A stretch of DNA of 7,230 nt from NCBI GenBank assembly GCA_946480245.1, contig CAMLIZ010000195.1:1-7230 (forward strand). The letters run 5' to 3'. The position numbers were made by a program, and so were the translations under genes. This stretch comes from an uncultured Pseudomonadota bacterium (GTDB taxonomy: Bacteria; Pseudomonadota; Gammaproteobacteria; Burkholderiales; Burkholderiaceae). The notes beneath the pieces are model-generated. The model was given only the letters and a program-made list of their open reading frames with translations. It was not told where the DNA came from and ran no database searches. Numbering within the stretch: the stretch's first letter is position 1; each line of letters begins with the position of its first letter. Below, piece by piece: positions 1 to 6,702 of the stretch.

Positions 1-454
1 TGCCGGTGACACCGTGAACGCTGTAGGCGTGGCCGAGGTTGCGCTTGCTCACCTTGCGGTTGAGCAGCGTGTAGTCCACGGGATGGAACACACCGTTGCC
101 CATCCCCGCCAGTGCCGAGAACACCACGAGCATGGCGTACGACTGGCTCGACGCCAGCCCCGCCGCAGCGGTGACGATCAGCCCCAGACCGCCGAGCAGC
201 GCCGGCAGCGGCCCATGCCGGTCCACCACGAATCCCGCCATCGCCTGCACCGCGCACGACACCGTGAAGAACACGCCCATCAGCAACCCCAACTCGGCGT
301 AGCTGACATGGAACGCATCCTTCAGCCAAGGAAACAGAGGCGCGAGCAGCAACTGGCTGAAGTGGCTGATGCTGTGGGCCAAGCCGATCAAGCCGATGAG
401 GATGGCGTCGTCGCGCAAGGGGCGCTCGGCCGCGCCGGAGGGGGCTGTGCTCAT
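1..454 (-). CDS. MFS transporter, Fsr-like, N-terminal part (gene runs off the left edge)
   Basis: This is the first 151 codons of a major facilitator superfamily transporter; the rest lies beyond base 1. The ATG at 454 follows stretches without coding character and gives a short polar N-terminus followed by hydrophobic segments at about residues 17-38, 52-75, 83-101 and 105-123, as expected for the first four helices of a 12-helix carrier. The loop after helix 2 reads FVVDRHGP, the MFS motif-A region in a reduced form, and GMGNGVFHP at 117-125 resembles the matching segment of fosmidomycin-resistance (Fsr) type exporters. It probably moves a small molecule across the inner membrane by proton exchange; the substrate cannot be told. 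It is divergent from an AraC-type regulator, a common arrangement for an inducible exporter. TTG leucine codons are frequent here (6 of 23 leucines) compared with nadA (1 of 34). No strong ribosome binding site is seen. Confidence 0.88.
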   Translation of the reverse strand, partial: MSTAPSGAAERPLRDDAILIGLIGLAHSISHFSQLLLAPLFPWLKDAFHVSYAELGLLMGVFFTVSCAVQAMAGFVVDRHGPLPALLGGLGLIVTAAAGLASSQSYAMLVVFSALAGMGNGVFHPVDYTLLNRKVSKRNLGHAYSVHGVTG

Positions 455-519
455 GCGCCGGATCTTAGGGTTCGCCCGGGCGACCGAATTGCGATAGTGG
501 GCCATCCTTTGTCGAGATC
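455..519. promoter_or_regulatory. Divergent promoter/operator region between the MFS and AraC genes
   Basis: This 65-bp gap must carry the signals for both divergent genes. It contains a perfect 12-bp palindrome, TCGCCCGGGCGA, at 472-483. It also has two similar elements in direct orientation, TTGCGATAG at 489 and TTGTCGAGA at 509, starting 20 bp apart, about two helical turns, which suits two AraC-type half-sites. TGCGATAGT at 490-498 resembles an extended -10 for the AraC gene, with no good -35. On the minus strand TCGACA (510-515) resembles a -35 for the transporter, but I see no convincing -10 for it. The location makes a regulatory role near certain; the individual sites are inference. 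Confidence 0.45.
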
Positions 520-1365
520 ATGCCAAGCCGCCCCAAACGCGCCATCGGTCCGCTGACGCCCCATCTGTTCGTGCCTACCCGCGAGCGGCCGGTGCGTGCC
601 AAGGTGCACCGTTTGCGCAGCGACACCATCGTGCAACCGCATGAGCATCCATGGGCGCAGGTCGCGTTTTCGTTCACCGGCGTCACTCGGCTGACGGTGG
701 CACGTGGCACCTTCATCGTGCCGCCATCGCGTGCGCTGTGGGTGCCACCGGGGGTGGAGCATGCCGTCACGGTCCCGGCCGATACCGATATCCACACGCT
801 GTACCTGCACCAGCCGCGCGCACGCTGCGGCCCGGGCGCCCTGCCCGCTTCTGAGCAGGCGGCGTGGCGCCAGTGCCGGGTGCTCGAGGTGTCGGAGCTG
901 CTGCGCGCCCTCGTGCTGCAGATGGATGCGCGACCCGACGGGCAGGCTCAGCTTGATGGTGCGGCGTTGCAGCGCGAGGCCCGGCTCAGCGCGCTTGCGC
1001 TCGACGAATTGCGTCGCGCGGCGCCCGTTCCGCTCGGCGTGGACTTGCCGTCGGACAAGCGCTTGCTTGCGCTTTGCGAAGCGGTGCTCGACGATCCAAC
1101 CCGCCACGCCACCCTGGCCGGTTGGGCGCGCGACGCAGGCGCGAGCCCGCGCACCGTGGCCCGGCTGTTCCGCCAGGAACTCACCACGAGCTTCGCGCAG
1201 TGGCGCCAGCAGGTGCTGCTGGCCAAGGCGGTGTCGCTGGCATCGAAGAAGCGTCCGATGAGCCACATCGCCGCCGAGCTCGGCTATGCGAGTCCGAGCG
1301 CCTTCAGCGCGATGGTGCGCCGCACCATGGGACAGTCGCCCACGCGCTTTCTCGGAAAAGTGTGA
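520..1365 (+). CDS. AraC-family transcriptional regulator (cupin sensor plus C-terminal HTH)
   Basis: A 281-residue regulator with an N-terminal cupin-type effector domain at about 36-97 and an AraC/XylS DNA-binding domain at about 185-279. In the cupin, PHEHPWAQV (40-48) and WVPPGVEHAV (74-83) are the typical strand motifs; the HxH pattern is that of AraC proteins that sense small ligands. The first helix-turn-helix covers about 197-218 (TLAGWARDAGASPRTVARLF) and the second 246-268 (ending SAFSAMVRR), followed by the GQSPTRFL ending. The length is close to that of NimR-like regulators, which sit next to and control an MFS exporter, and this gene has the same divergent arrangement. It therefore most likely controls the transporter and itself; this is inference from context. 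The ATG at 520 has only a weak purine-rich GAGA a few bases upstream. The ligand is unknown. Confidence 0.93.
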   Translation: MPSRPKRAIGPLTPHLFVPTRERPVRAKVHRLRSDTIVQPHEHPWAQVAFSFTGVTRLTVARGTFIVPPSRALWVPPGVEHAVTVPADTDIHTLYLHQPRARCGPGALPASEQAAWRQCRVLEVSELLRALVLQMDARPDGQAQLDGAALQREARLSALALDELRRAAPVPLGVDLPSDKRLLALCEAVLDDPTRHATLAGWARDAGASPRTVARLFRQELTTSFAQWRQQVLLAKAVSLASKKRPMSHIAAELGYASPSAFSAMVRRTMGQSPTRFLGKV

Positions 1366-1443
1366 CCAGCCGTTGGCGGGCGGGCATGAACGCAACAAAC
1401 TGCAACACCGCCCACACCTTCCCGCGCGTAGGGTCGGCTCATT

Positions 1444-1453
1444 CCAACGTTGG
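1444..1453. promoter_or_regulatory. Palindrome just upstream of the Roadblock-like gene
   Basis: CCAACGTTGG is a perfect 10-bp palindrome that ends inside the Shine-Dalgarno sequence (GGGAG, 1452-1456) of the gene starting at 1463. About 50 bp further upstream, GCAACA occurs twice with a 10-bp period (1392-1397 and 1402-1407). Both could be operator elements, but palindromes this short also arise by chance, and no clear -10/-35 pair is visible in the 97-bp gap 1366-1462. Confidence 0.2.
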
Positions 1454-1462
1454 GAGTGAGGA

Positions 1463-2629
1463 ATGCTTGCCACCCTGTTCGGCGACTTGGGCGCGCCCAA
1501 GCCGCCGGGCGCCGACGACGAGGCCGCCAACGGCGGCTTCGCGGCCACGGCCGTGCTCGAGAGTGCTCTCGAGGCGCCGTTCAACATCCATGGGCAGATC
1601 GACGATCCGCACGCGCAAAACCTGTTCGTGACCGGCTCGCCCGCGCAAGCCATCCGCGACCACTTCCGCGAGACCCGTGCCGACCTGGGCGAGGCGGCGC
1701 AGATGATCACGCTGATCGACCTGGCACGTCAGCAGGCGCCGGCGCTGCTGAAGGCCCTGGCCGAAACGACGGGCTCCCACCTGGAGCGGCTGCACCTGCG
1801 CGAGCAGGGCACCATGCGCACGCTCGCGCTGATCGAGCGCACGGCCATAGAGCGTCGCGGCCTCGGGCCGGTGAAGGTCTATCACGCGGACACCCAGGGC
1901 ACCAGCGCCGAGGCCGCCGAGGTGTGCGCCGCCCTGATGGAGCGCAGCCAGCTGAGCGCGGTGCTGCTCGAAGGCGTGCCGCTGGACGACATCCTCGACA
2001 CGTTGCACCACCTGCACGAGGCCGTGCAGCACAGCACGTGGCGCTGCCCGCTGCTCGCGTTCGTGCTGCCGGTGCAGGACGACGCGCTGGCCGGCCGCAT
2101 TCGCGCCCTGCGCTGGCCGGCACGGCTGCGAGTGGAACTGGTGCCGGGGCCGCTGCGCGGCTCGTCTGCCCTGTGGAACGCGCTGCAATCGCTCTGGGAG
2201 CGACGGCGCTCGGAGCCGGTAACGGCGGCGCGCAACGCGCTGGCCGCCGACCTGCCCGACACCATCACCGCCGCTCGCGTGCTGGCGCCGCTGCTCGGCT
2301 GCGAGGGCCTGCTCGGCTGCGCCGTGGTGGACGGTGCTGCCGGCCAGTTGCTGGCCGGCGAAACGCCGCTGCCGCGCGGGCTGGCGCCGGACCTTCCGCG
2401 CGCCGCCCTGGCCTGCTCGCTGGCGCTGCGTGCCCACCAGCATGCCGCACGCACCATGGGCCTGCCGCCGATCGAGGAACTCACGGTCACCACCGGCGAA
2501 CACCAGCACGTACTGCGCACCGTCGGCGCGCGCCCCGGCGTGTTCCTGCTCGCGCTGCTCGATCGCAAACGCGCCAACGTGGCGCTTGCGCGCTTCAAGC
2601 TGCGCGACGCGGAGCGGGCGCTGAGCTGA
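1463..2629 (+). CDS. Hypothetical protein with C-terminal Roadblock/LC7-like domain
   Basis: A 388-residue soluble protein without signal peptide or membrane segments. The start at 1463 is supported by GGGAG six bases upstream. Residues 1-55 are low in order-forming pattern. Residues 60-250 alternate hydrophobic strands and helices (VKVYHAD at 137-143, SAVLLEG at 165-171, PLLAFVLPV at 196-204), which suggests an alpha/beta fold that I cannot name. Residues 276-388 show the Roadblock pattern: a short helix and [12 protein letters not shown] (279-290), a G..LAGE turn, a long helix with LAL.AHQHAA, then [15 protein letters not shown] (338-352), [10 protein letters not shown] (359-368) and a final [10 protein letters not shown] helix. 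Bacterial Roadblock proteins such as MglB often bind small Ras-like GTPases, but no GTPase gene is present here. It appears monocistronic: 97 bp after the AraC gene and 94 bp before nadA. The role is unknown; the Roadblock call is from pattern recognition only. Confidence 0.85.
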   Translation: MLATLFGDLGAPKPPGADDEAANGGFAATAVLESALEAPFNIHGQIDDPHAQNLFVTGSPAQAIRDHFRETRADLGEAAQMITLIDLARQQAPALLKALAETTGSHLERLHLREQGTMRTLALIERTAIERRGLGPVKVYHADTQGTSAEAAEVCAALMERSQLSAVLLEGVPLDDILDTLHHLHEAVQHSTWRCPLLAFVLPVQDDALAGRIRALRWPARLRVELVPGPLRGSSALWNALQSLWERRRSEPVTAARNALAADLPDTITAARVLAPLLGCEGLLGCAVVDGAAGQLLAGETPLPRGLAPDLPRAALACSLALRAHQHAARTMGLPPIEELTVTTGEHQHVLRTVGARPGVFLLALLDRKRANVALARFKLRDAERALS

Positions 2630-2723
2630 GGCCGCTGAAGCGGTACGGGCAAGCGCCCTCCGCTACCATTCCTCACCGCCTGTTCTCTTGTGCGGCCGCG
2701 CTGCGGCTGCATCTGCCTCTCCC
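2630..2723 (+). other. Intergenic leader upstream of nadA
   Basis: This 94-bp gap probably holds the nadA-nadC promoter. TACCAT at 2664-2669 matches the -10 consensus at four of six positions, but no -35 is recognisable at the right distance. A GC-rich hairpin can form at 2695-2707 (GCCGC, loop GCT, GCGGC), overlapping the palindrome GCGGCCGC at 2692-2699. CCGC-TGAA-GCGG near 2633-2644, just after the previous stop codon, is a weak stem without a T-tract, so it is not a convincing terminator. No ribosome binding site precedes the nadA ATG. Confidence 0.25.
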
Positions 2724-3836
2724 ATGAGCCAAGTGCTTTTCGACTACACGCGCCAGGACGCAAGCGGCACCAGCTGCACTGCGCACGCCTGGGCCAAGGT
2801 GCCGCCGCCGCTGTCGCCGCCCGAACGGGAGCAGTGGAAGGCGCGTGCCGCCGACCTGCTGCAGCGCCACAACGCCGTGCTGGTGGCGCACTACTACGTG
2901 GACGGCGACCTGCAGGACCTGGCGCTGGCCACCGGCGGCTGCGTGGCGGATTCCCTCGAGATGGCGCGCTTCGGGCGCGACCATGCCAGCCAGACGCTGG
3001 TGGTGGCCGGGGTGCGCTTCATGGGCGAGACCGCCAAGATCCTGTCGCCCGAAAAGCGCGTGCTGATGCCTGACCTCGACGCCACCTGCTCGCTCGACCT
3101 CGGCTGCCCGCCCGACGACTTTGCGCGCTTCTGCGACGCCCACCCCGAGCGCAAGGTGGTGGTGTATGCCAATACCAGCGCTGCCGTGAAGGCGCGCGCC
3201 GACTGGATGGTCACCAGCTCCTGCGCACTTGCGATCGTTCAGCACCTGAAATCGCAGGGCGAGAAGATCCTGTGGGCTCCCGACCGCCACCTGGGCCGCT
3301 ACATCGAGCAGCAGACGGGCGCGGACATGCTGATGTGGAACGGCGCGTGCATCGTGCATGACGAGTTCAAGGGCCTCGAGCTGGACCTGCTGAAGGCGCA
3401 GCACCCCGGCGCGATGGTGCTGGTGCATCCCGAATCGCCCGAAAGCGTGGTGCAGCAGGCCGACGTCGTCGGCTCCACGTCCCAGCTGCTGAAGGCCGTG
3501 GTCGAGGGCACTGCGCAGGAGTACATCGTGGCCACCGACAACGGCATCCTGCATCGCATGCGCCAGCTGGCACCGCACAAGACGCTGATCGAGGCGCCCA
3601 CGGCCGGCAACAGCGCCACCTGCAAGAGCTGCGCACACTGCCCCTGGATGGCGATGAACGCGTTGCAGGGCGTGGTGGAGTGCCTGCAGATGGGTACGGG
3701 CGAGATCCAAGTGCCCGAGCCCACGCGTTCACAGGCGCTCGGCTGCATCGAGCGCATGCTCGACTTCGTGGCCGCGCACCCCGCGGCGATCACCCAGCCG
3801 GCGCAAGGCTTCGTGCCGAACATCGGTGCCGCCTGA
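2724..3836 (+). CDS. nadA: Quinolinate synthase NadA
   Basis: NadA condenses iminoaspartate with dihydroxyacetone phosphate to quinolinate in the cytoplasm, using a [4Fe-4S] cluster. The 370-residue product has the three cluster cysteines at C122 ([10 protein letters not shown]), C209 ([12 protein letters not shown]) and C306 (in [14 protein letters not shown]), each exactly nine residues beyond the E. coli ligands C113, C200 and C297. Other family hallmarks are VAHYYVD (54-60), [12 protein letters not shown] (96-107), [11 protein letters not shown] (184-194) and VHPESP (234-239). It is somewhat longer than the 347-residue E. coli enzyme, mostly through an N-terminal extension of about ten residues and a short C-terminal tail. 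The ATG at 2724 is preferred; an upstream TTG at 2688 would add 12 low-complexity residues. No Shine-Dalgarno sequence precedes 2724. nadC follows after 10 bp, so the two genes are almost certainly cotranscribed. Confidence 0.98.
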   Translation: MSQVLFDYTRQDASGTSCTAHAWAKVPPPLSPPEREQWKARAADLLQRHNAVLVAHYYVDGDLQDLALATGGCVADSLEMARFGRDHASQTLVVAGVRFMGETAKILSPEKRVLMPDLDATCSLDLGCPPDDFARFCDAHPERKVVVYANTSAAVKARADWMVTSSCALAIVQHLKSQGEKILWAPDRHLGRYIEQQTGADMLMWNGACIVHDEFKGLELDLLKAQHPGAMVLVHPESPESVVQQADVVGSTSQLLKAVVEGTAQEYIVATDNGILHRMRQLAPHKTLIEAPTAGNSATCKSCAHCPWMAMNALQGVVECLQMGTGEIQVPEPTRSQALGCIERMLDFVAAHPAAITQPAQGFVPNIGAA

Positions 3837-3846
3837 GGGCATGACC

Positions 3847-4713
3847 ATGTTCGACCACAACGAGACACTGGACGAAGCCCGCGCGCGCAACGTGCGCGAT
3901 GCGCTGTTCGAGGACATCGGCCGCGCTGACTGGACCGGCCTGCTGGTGCCGGCTGGCCGTCGCGTGAAGGCGCGCGTGCGGGTGCGCGAACAGGCCGTGC
4001 TATGCGGGCGCGACTGGTTCGACGCCTGCGTCAAGGCGCTCGACGACAGCGCCCGCATCGACTGGCACTACGCCGAGGGCGCGCTGCAGCAGGCCGACAC
4101 CGACACCTGCCACGTCGAGGCCGACGCGCGCGCGCTGCTGTCCGCCGAACGGCCGGCGCTCAACTTCCTGCAGCTGCTGTCGGCAACGGCCACCGTCACG
4201 CGCCACCACGTGCAGGCGATCGAAGGCGCATCGCCCAACCCCAAGGGCTGCGCAGTGCTCGACACGCGCAAGACGATTCCCGGCATGCGGCAGGCGCAGA
4301 AGTACGCGGTGCGCGTGGGCGGCGGGCAGAACCAGCGCCTCGCGCTGTGGGACGGCATCCTGATCAAGGAGAACCACATCGCCGCGGCCGGCAGCGTGAG
4401 CGCCGCGCTGCGCAATGCCTTCGCGCTCGATGCCGGCGTCGAGATCCAGATCGAGGTGGAAACGCTGGATCAGTTGCGCGAAGCGCTGGCCGCCGGCGCG
4501 GGCAGCGTGCTGCTGGACAACTTCACGCTGGCGCAGATGCGCGAGGCGGTGGCCATCACGCAAGGCCGCGCGCTGCTGGAGGTGTCCGGCGGCGTCACGC
4601 TGGACATGCTGCGCGACATCGCAGCCACCGGCGTGGACCGCATCTCGATCGGCAAGCTCACGAAGGATGTGATCGCGACCGATTACTCGATGCGGGTGCT
4701 GCAGGCGCTGTAG
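3847..4713 (+). CDS. nadC: Nicotinate-nucleotide pyrophosphorylase (carboxylating) NadC / QPRTase
   Basis: NadC converts quinolinate and PRPP to nicotinate mononucleotide, pyrophosphate and CO2, the last committed step of de novo NAD synthesis. With the start used here the protein has 288 residues, normal for the family. An N-terminal alpha/beta part with LFEDIG (20-25) and ERPALNFLQ (101-109) precedes the barrel. Active-site motifs are DTRKTIPGMR (139-148), KYAVRVGGGQNQR (152-164), ILIKENHI (171-178), IEVET (202-206), LLDNF (222-226), SGG (247-249) and RISIGKLTKD (265-274). Two starts are possible: ATG at 3841, and ATG at 3847. The only purine-rich site, GAGGG at 3835-3839, overlaps the nadA stop and lies 7 nt from 3847 but 1 nt from 3841, so 3847 is preferred; a GTG at 3826 would overlap nadA. 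The ending ISIGKLTKDV..TDYSMR is of the kind I associate with betaproteobacterial enzymes. Confidence 0.97.
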   Translation: MFDHNETLDEARARNVRDALFEDIGRADWTGLLVPAGRRVKARVRVREQAVLCGRDWFDACVKALDDSARIDWHYAEGALQQADTDTCHVEADARALLSAERPALNFLQLLSATATVTRHHVQAIEGASPNPKGCAVLDTRKTIPGMRQAQKYAVRVGGGQNQRLALWDGILIKENHIAAAGSVSAALRNAFALDAGVEIQIEVETLDQLREALAAGAGSVLLDNFTLAQMREAVAITQGRALLEVSGGVTLDMLRDIAATGVDRISIGKLTKDVIATDYSMRVLQAL

Positions 4714-4731
4714 CCGCTCTCAAGTTCCTGC

Positions 4732-4753
4732 GCCGCGCGGCCGATAGCGCGGC
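4732..4753 (+). repeat. GC-rich inverted repeat directly before the ComFB-family start codon
   Basis: GCCGCGC (4732-4738) and GCGCGGC (4747-4753) form a perfect 7-bp stem around the 8-nt loop GGCCGATA and end on the base before the ATG at 4754. In RNA the stem would cover the place where a ribosome binding site should be, and no Shine-Dalgarno sequence is seen. There is no T-tract, so it is not an intrinsic terminator for nadC. It may limit translation of the downstream gene or serve as a protein-binding site; it could also be chance in GC-rich DNA. Confidence 0.4.
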
Positions 4754-5041
4754 ATGAACCACGTCGACCTCGAATCGATCCGCAACCACTACGAGCAGCC
4801 GGTGCTGGCCGCCGTGGACGAGCTGGCCTCGCAGTACCCGGGGCTGCATCACGACCTGCTGGCCGACGTGGCCTGCGTCGCGCTGAACCGGTTGCCGCCG
4901 CGCTACATCCGTCATCCGGTGGACCTGGCGTTCTTCATGACCGACAAGGAGCGCCACGACAACGAGCGCGCCATCGACGAGGCCGTGCGCCACGCCTTCG
5001 AGTTCGTGCAGGCGCGCTCGGCGATGCGAGCGCGCCGCTGA
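4754..5041 (+). CDS. ComFB-family small protein
   Basis: A 95-residue cytoplasmic protein matching the ComFB (late competence development) family. It begins with the helix ESIRNHYEQPVLAAVDEL (7-24), continues with LLADVACVALNRLPPRYIRH (35-54), the family's central signature with the LPPRY motif, and ends with a helix of the form ER..DNERAIDEAVRHAF (67-82). The four zinc-binding cysteines of Bacillus subtilis ComFB are absent: only C41 remains, as is usual for proteobacterial members as far as I know. Members of this family have been proposed to bind cyclic dinucleotides, but nothing in the sequence proves that here. It follows nadC by 40 bp and is probably transcribed with it, although a hairpin replaces a normal ribosome binding site. 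Its stop codon lies 4 bp from that of the convergent nadB. A direct role in competence should not be assumed from the name. Confidence 0.88.
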   Translation: MNHVDLESIRNHYEQPVLAAVDELASQYPGLHHDLLADVACVALNRLPPRYIRHPVDLAFFMTDKERHDNERAIDEAVRHAFEFVQARSAMRARR

Positions 5042-5045
5042 CGCG

Positions 5046-6665
5046 CTACTGCGCGACGCGCCGCGCCGGCCCCACCAGGACAGTGGGGAAGCTCACCGGC
5101 AGCGTGGCCGGGAAGTCGCGGCTGAAATGCAGGCCGCGGCTCTCGTGCCGTCGCAGCGCCGAGCGCACGATCAGCTCGGCGCATTCCACGAGATTGCGCA
5201 GTTCCAGCAGATCGCGGTTGACGCGAAAGTTCGCGTAGTACTCGCCGATCTCGCTCTTCAGCAGCTCGATGCGGTGCAGCGCCCGCTCCAGCCGCTTGGT
5301 GGTGCGCACGATGCCCACGTAGTTCCACATCATCAGCCGCAACTCGTCCCAGTTGTGCGCGATGACCACCTGCTCGTCCGCGTTCTCCACCTGGCTCTCG
5401 TCCCACGGAGGCAGCACGGCCGAAGGCCCCGGCTGATCCTCGACGATCGCGTCGGCGCAGGTGCGACCCAGCACCACGCATTCCAGCAGCGAGTTGCTGG
5501 CCAGTCGATTGGCGCCGTGCAGGCCGGTGTAGGTGGTCTCGCCCACGGCGAACAACCCGGGCAGGTCGCAGCGTCCGTGCAGGTCGGTGACGACACCTCC
5601 GCAGGTGTAGTGCGCTGCCGGCACCACCGGAATCGGCTGCCGCGTGATGTCGATGCCGAGCGCGAGGCAGCGTGCGTAGATGGTGGGGAAATGCTCCTTC
5701 AGGAAGGCGTCGCCCAGGTGCGTGGCATCCAGCCAAACATGGTCCAGGCCATGCTTCTTCATCTCGAAGTCGATCGCGCGCGCCACGATGTCACGCGGGG
5801 CGAGTTCGCCGCGCTGGTCGTGTGCCGGCATGAAGCGGGTGCCGTCCAGCAGCTTCAGGTGGGCCCCTTCGCCGCGCAGCGCCTCGGTGATCAGGAAGCT
5901 GCGCTCCTGCGGGTGGTAGAGGCAGGTGGGATGGAACTGGATGAACTCCATGTTCGCCACGCGGCAGCCGGCGCGCCACGCCATCGCGATGCCGTCACCC
6001 GTGGCGGTGTCTGGGTTGGTGGTGTAGCGATACACCTTGCCGGCGCCACCGGTGGCCAGCACCACGGCGCTGGCCTGCAGGGTCTCGACGCGCTGGCAGT
6101 CGATGTCCAGCGCATACACGCCATAGCAGCGCGACACCTCCTCGCGCTTCAGGTGTCGCGAGGTGATCAGGTCCACCGCCATCCAGCGCTCGCGCAGCGT
6201 GATGTTGGGATGCCGCCGCGCCTTGGCCAGCAGCGCGTCGTGAATCGCCTTGCCGGTGGCGTCGGCTGCATGCGCGATGCGGCGCACCGCATGGCCGCCT
6301 TCGCGCGTGAGGTGCAGGCCCAGCGGGCCTTGGGGATCGGGCGAGAACGGCACGCCCTGTTCCACCAGCCACGACACCGCCGCGGCGCTGTGCTCGGCGA
6401 TGAAGCGGGCGGTGTGCTCGTCCACCAGGCCGGCGCCCGCATCCTGCGTGTCGCGCACGTGCGAGTCGACGCTGTCGTCCTCGCCCAGCACGCCGACGAT
6501 GCCGCCTTGCGCCCACGCGGTGGCTGCCTCGTCGATGTTGCGCTTGGCCAGCACCACCACCGGGCGCGTGGCGGCAACATGCAACGCGACCGTGAGGCCG
6601 GCCAGGCCGGCCCCCACGATCACGACAGGAGCGGCGGGGAGCAGTGGAGCATCGACGGGGTGCAT
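5046..6665 (-). CDS. nadB: L-aspartate oxidase NadB
   Basis: NadB is an FAD enzyme that oxidises L-aspartate to iminoaspartate, the first step of de novo NAD synthesis, passing electrons to oxygen or fumarate. The 539-residue length is typical (E. coli 540). The N-terminal FAD-binding motif is [11 protein letters not shown] (14-24), followed by the TAWAQGGI segment (49-56). The catalytic residues known from E. coli, E121, H244, R290, H351 and R386, align with a constant shift of one as E122 (REGGH), H245 (QFHPT), R291 (PRDIV), H352 (AAHYTCGG) and R387 ([12 protein letters not shown]). The C-terminal helical domain, about 430-510, carries [11 protein letters not shown], as in succinate dehydrogenase relatives. 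The ATG at 6665 is the only sensible start; it has no Shine-Dalgarno sequence and overlaps an inverted repeat. nadB lies 37 bp after clpB on the same strand and faces the nadA-nadC-ComFB run tail to tail. Confidence 0.98.
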   Translation of the reverse strand: MHPVDAPLLPAAPVVIVGAGLAGLTVALHVAATRPVVVLAKRNIDEAATAWAQGGIVGVLGEDDSVDSHVRDTQDAGAGLVDEHTARFIAEHSAAAVSWLVEQGVPFSPDPQGPLGLHLTREGGHAVRRIAHAADATGKAIHDALLAKARRHPNITLRERWMAVDLITSRHLKREEVSRCYGVYALDIDCQRVETLQASAVVLATGGAGKVYRYTTNPDTATGDGIAMAWRAGCRVANMEFIQFHPTCLYHPQERSFLITEALRGEGAHLKLLDGTRFMPAHDQRGELAPRDIVARAIDFEMKKHGLDHVWLDATHLGDAFLKEHFPTIYARCLALGIDITRQPIPVVPAAHYTCGGVVTDLHGRCDLPGLFAVGETTYTGLHGANRLASNSLLECVVLGRTCADAIVEDQPGPSAVLPPWDESQVENADEQVVIAHNWDELRLMMWNYVGIVRTTKRLERALHRIELLKSEIGEYYANFRVNRDLLELRNLVECAELIVRSALRRHESRGLHFSRDFPATLPVSFPTVLVGPARRVAQ

Positions 6666-6689
6666 CGGCCGATTCTAAGGACGGCCGAT
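6664..6689 (-). promoter_or_regulatory. Inverted repeat with -10-like hexamer at the nadB start
   Basis: ATCGGCCG (6664-6671) and CGGCCGAT (6682-6689) form a perfect 8-bp inverted repeat around a 10-nt loop; the left arm continues to the 10-bp palindrome ATCGGCCGAT (6664-6673). The repeat overlaps the nadB ATG (6663-6665). Read on the minus strand, the loop contains TAGAAT (6677-6672), five of six matches to the -10 consensus, placed so that transcription would begin at or next to the A of the start codon. No good -35 is seen at 16-18 bp spacing. There is no T-tract, so a terminator for clpB is unlikely. An operator that covers the promoter, or an RNA hairpin that hides the start codon, are both possible. 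Confidence 0.4.
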
Positions 6690-6702
6690 ACACCCCATGC
6701 GC

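Noticed and set aside
14..556. 180-codon plus-strand frame opposite the MFS gene
   Set aside because: The minus strand encodes clear membrane segments and MFS motifs; this frame is its hydrophilic Arg/His-rich complement.
451..1710. 419-codon open frame on the minus strand across the AraC gene and beyond
   Set aside because: It crosses the AraC gene, an intergenic region and the start of the next gene; the translation is compositionally biased and matches no family, while the plus-strand genes have clear domains.
1439..2509. 356-codon minus-strand frame opposite the Roadblock-like gene
   Set aside because: The plus-strand frame has a good ribosome binding site and an ordered hydrophobic pattern; the antisense product is Arg/Gln/His-rich low-complexity sequence.
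2633..2645. Terminator after the Roadblock-like gene
   Set aside because: The possible stem is only 4-5 bp with a minimal loop and lacks a T-tract.
1450..2727. 425-codon plus-strand frame overlapping the Roadblock-like gene in another phase
   Set aside because: It needs a TTG start without a ribosome binding site and gives an Arg/Ala/Gly-rich product; it is a frame shadow.
2673..3710. 345-codon minus-strand frame opposite nadA
   Set aside because: nadA is unambiguous, with all three cluster cysteines; the antisense frame is an artefact of GC-rich codon use.
6664..6689. Intrinsic terminator for clpB
   Set aside because: The inverted repeat is GC-rich, but on the minus strand it is followed by coding sequence of nadB with no run of T residues, so it does not fit a rho-independent terminator.
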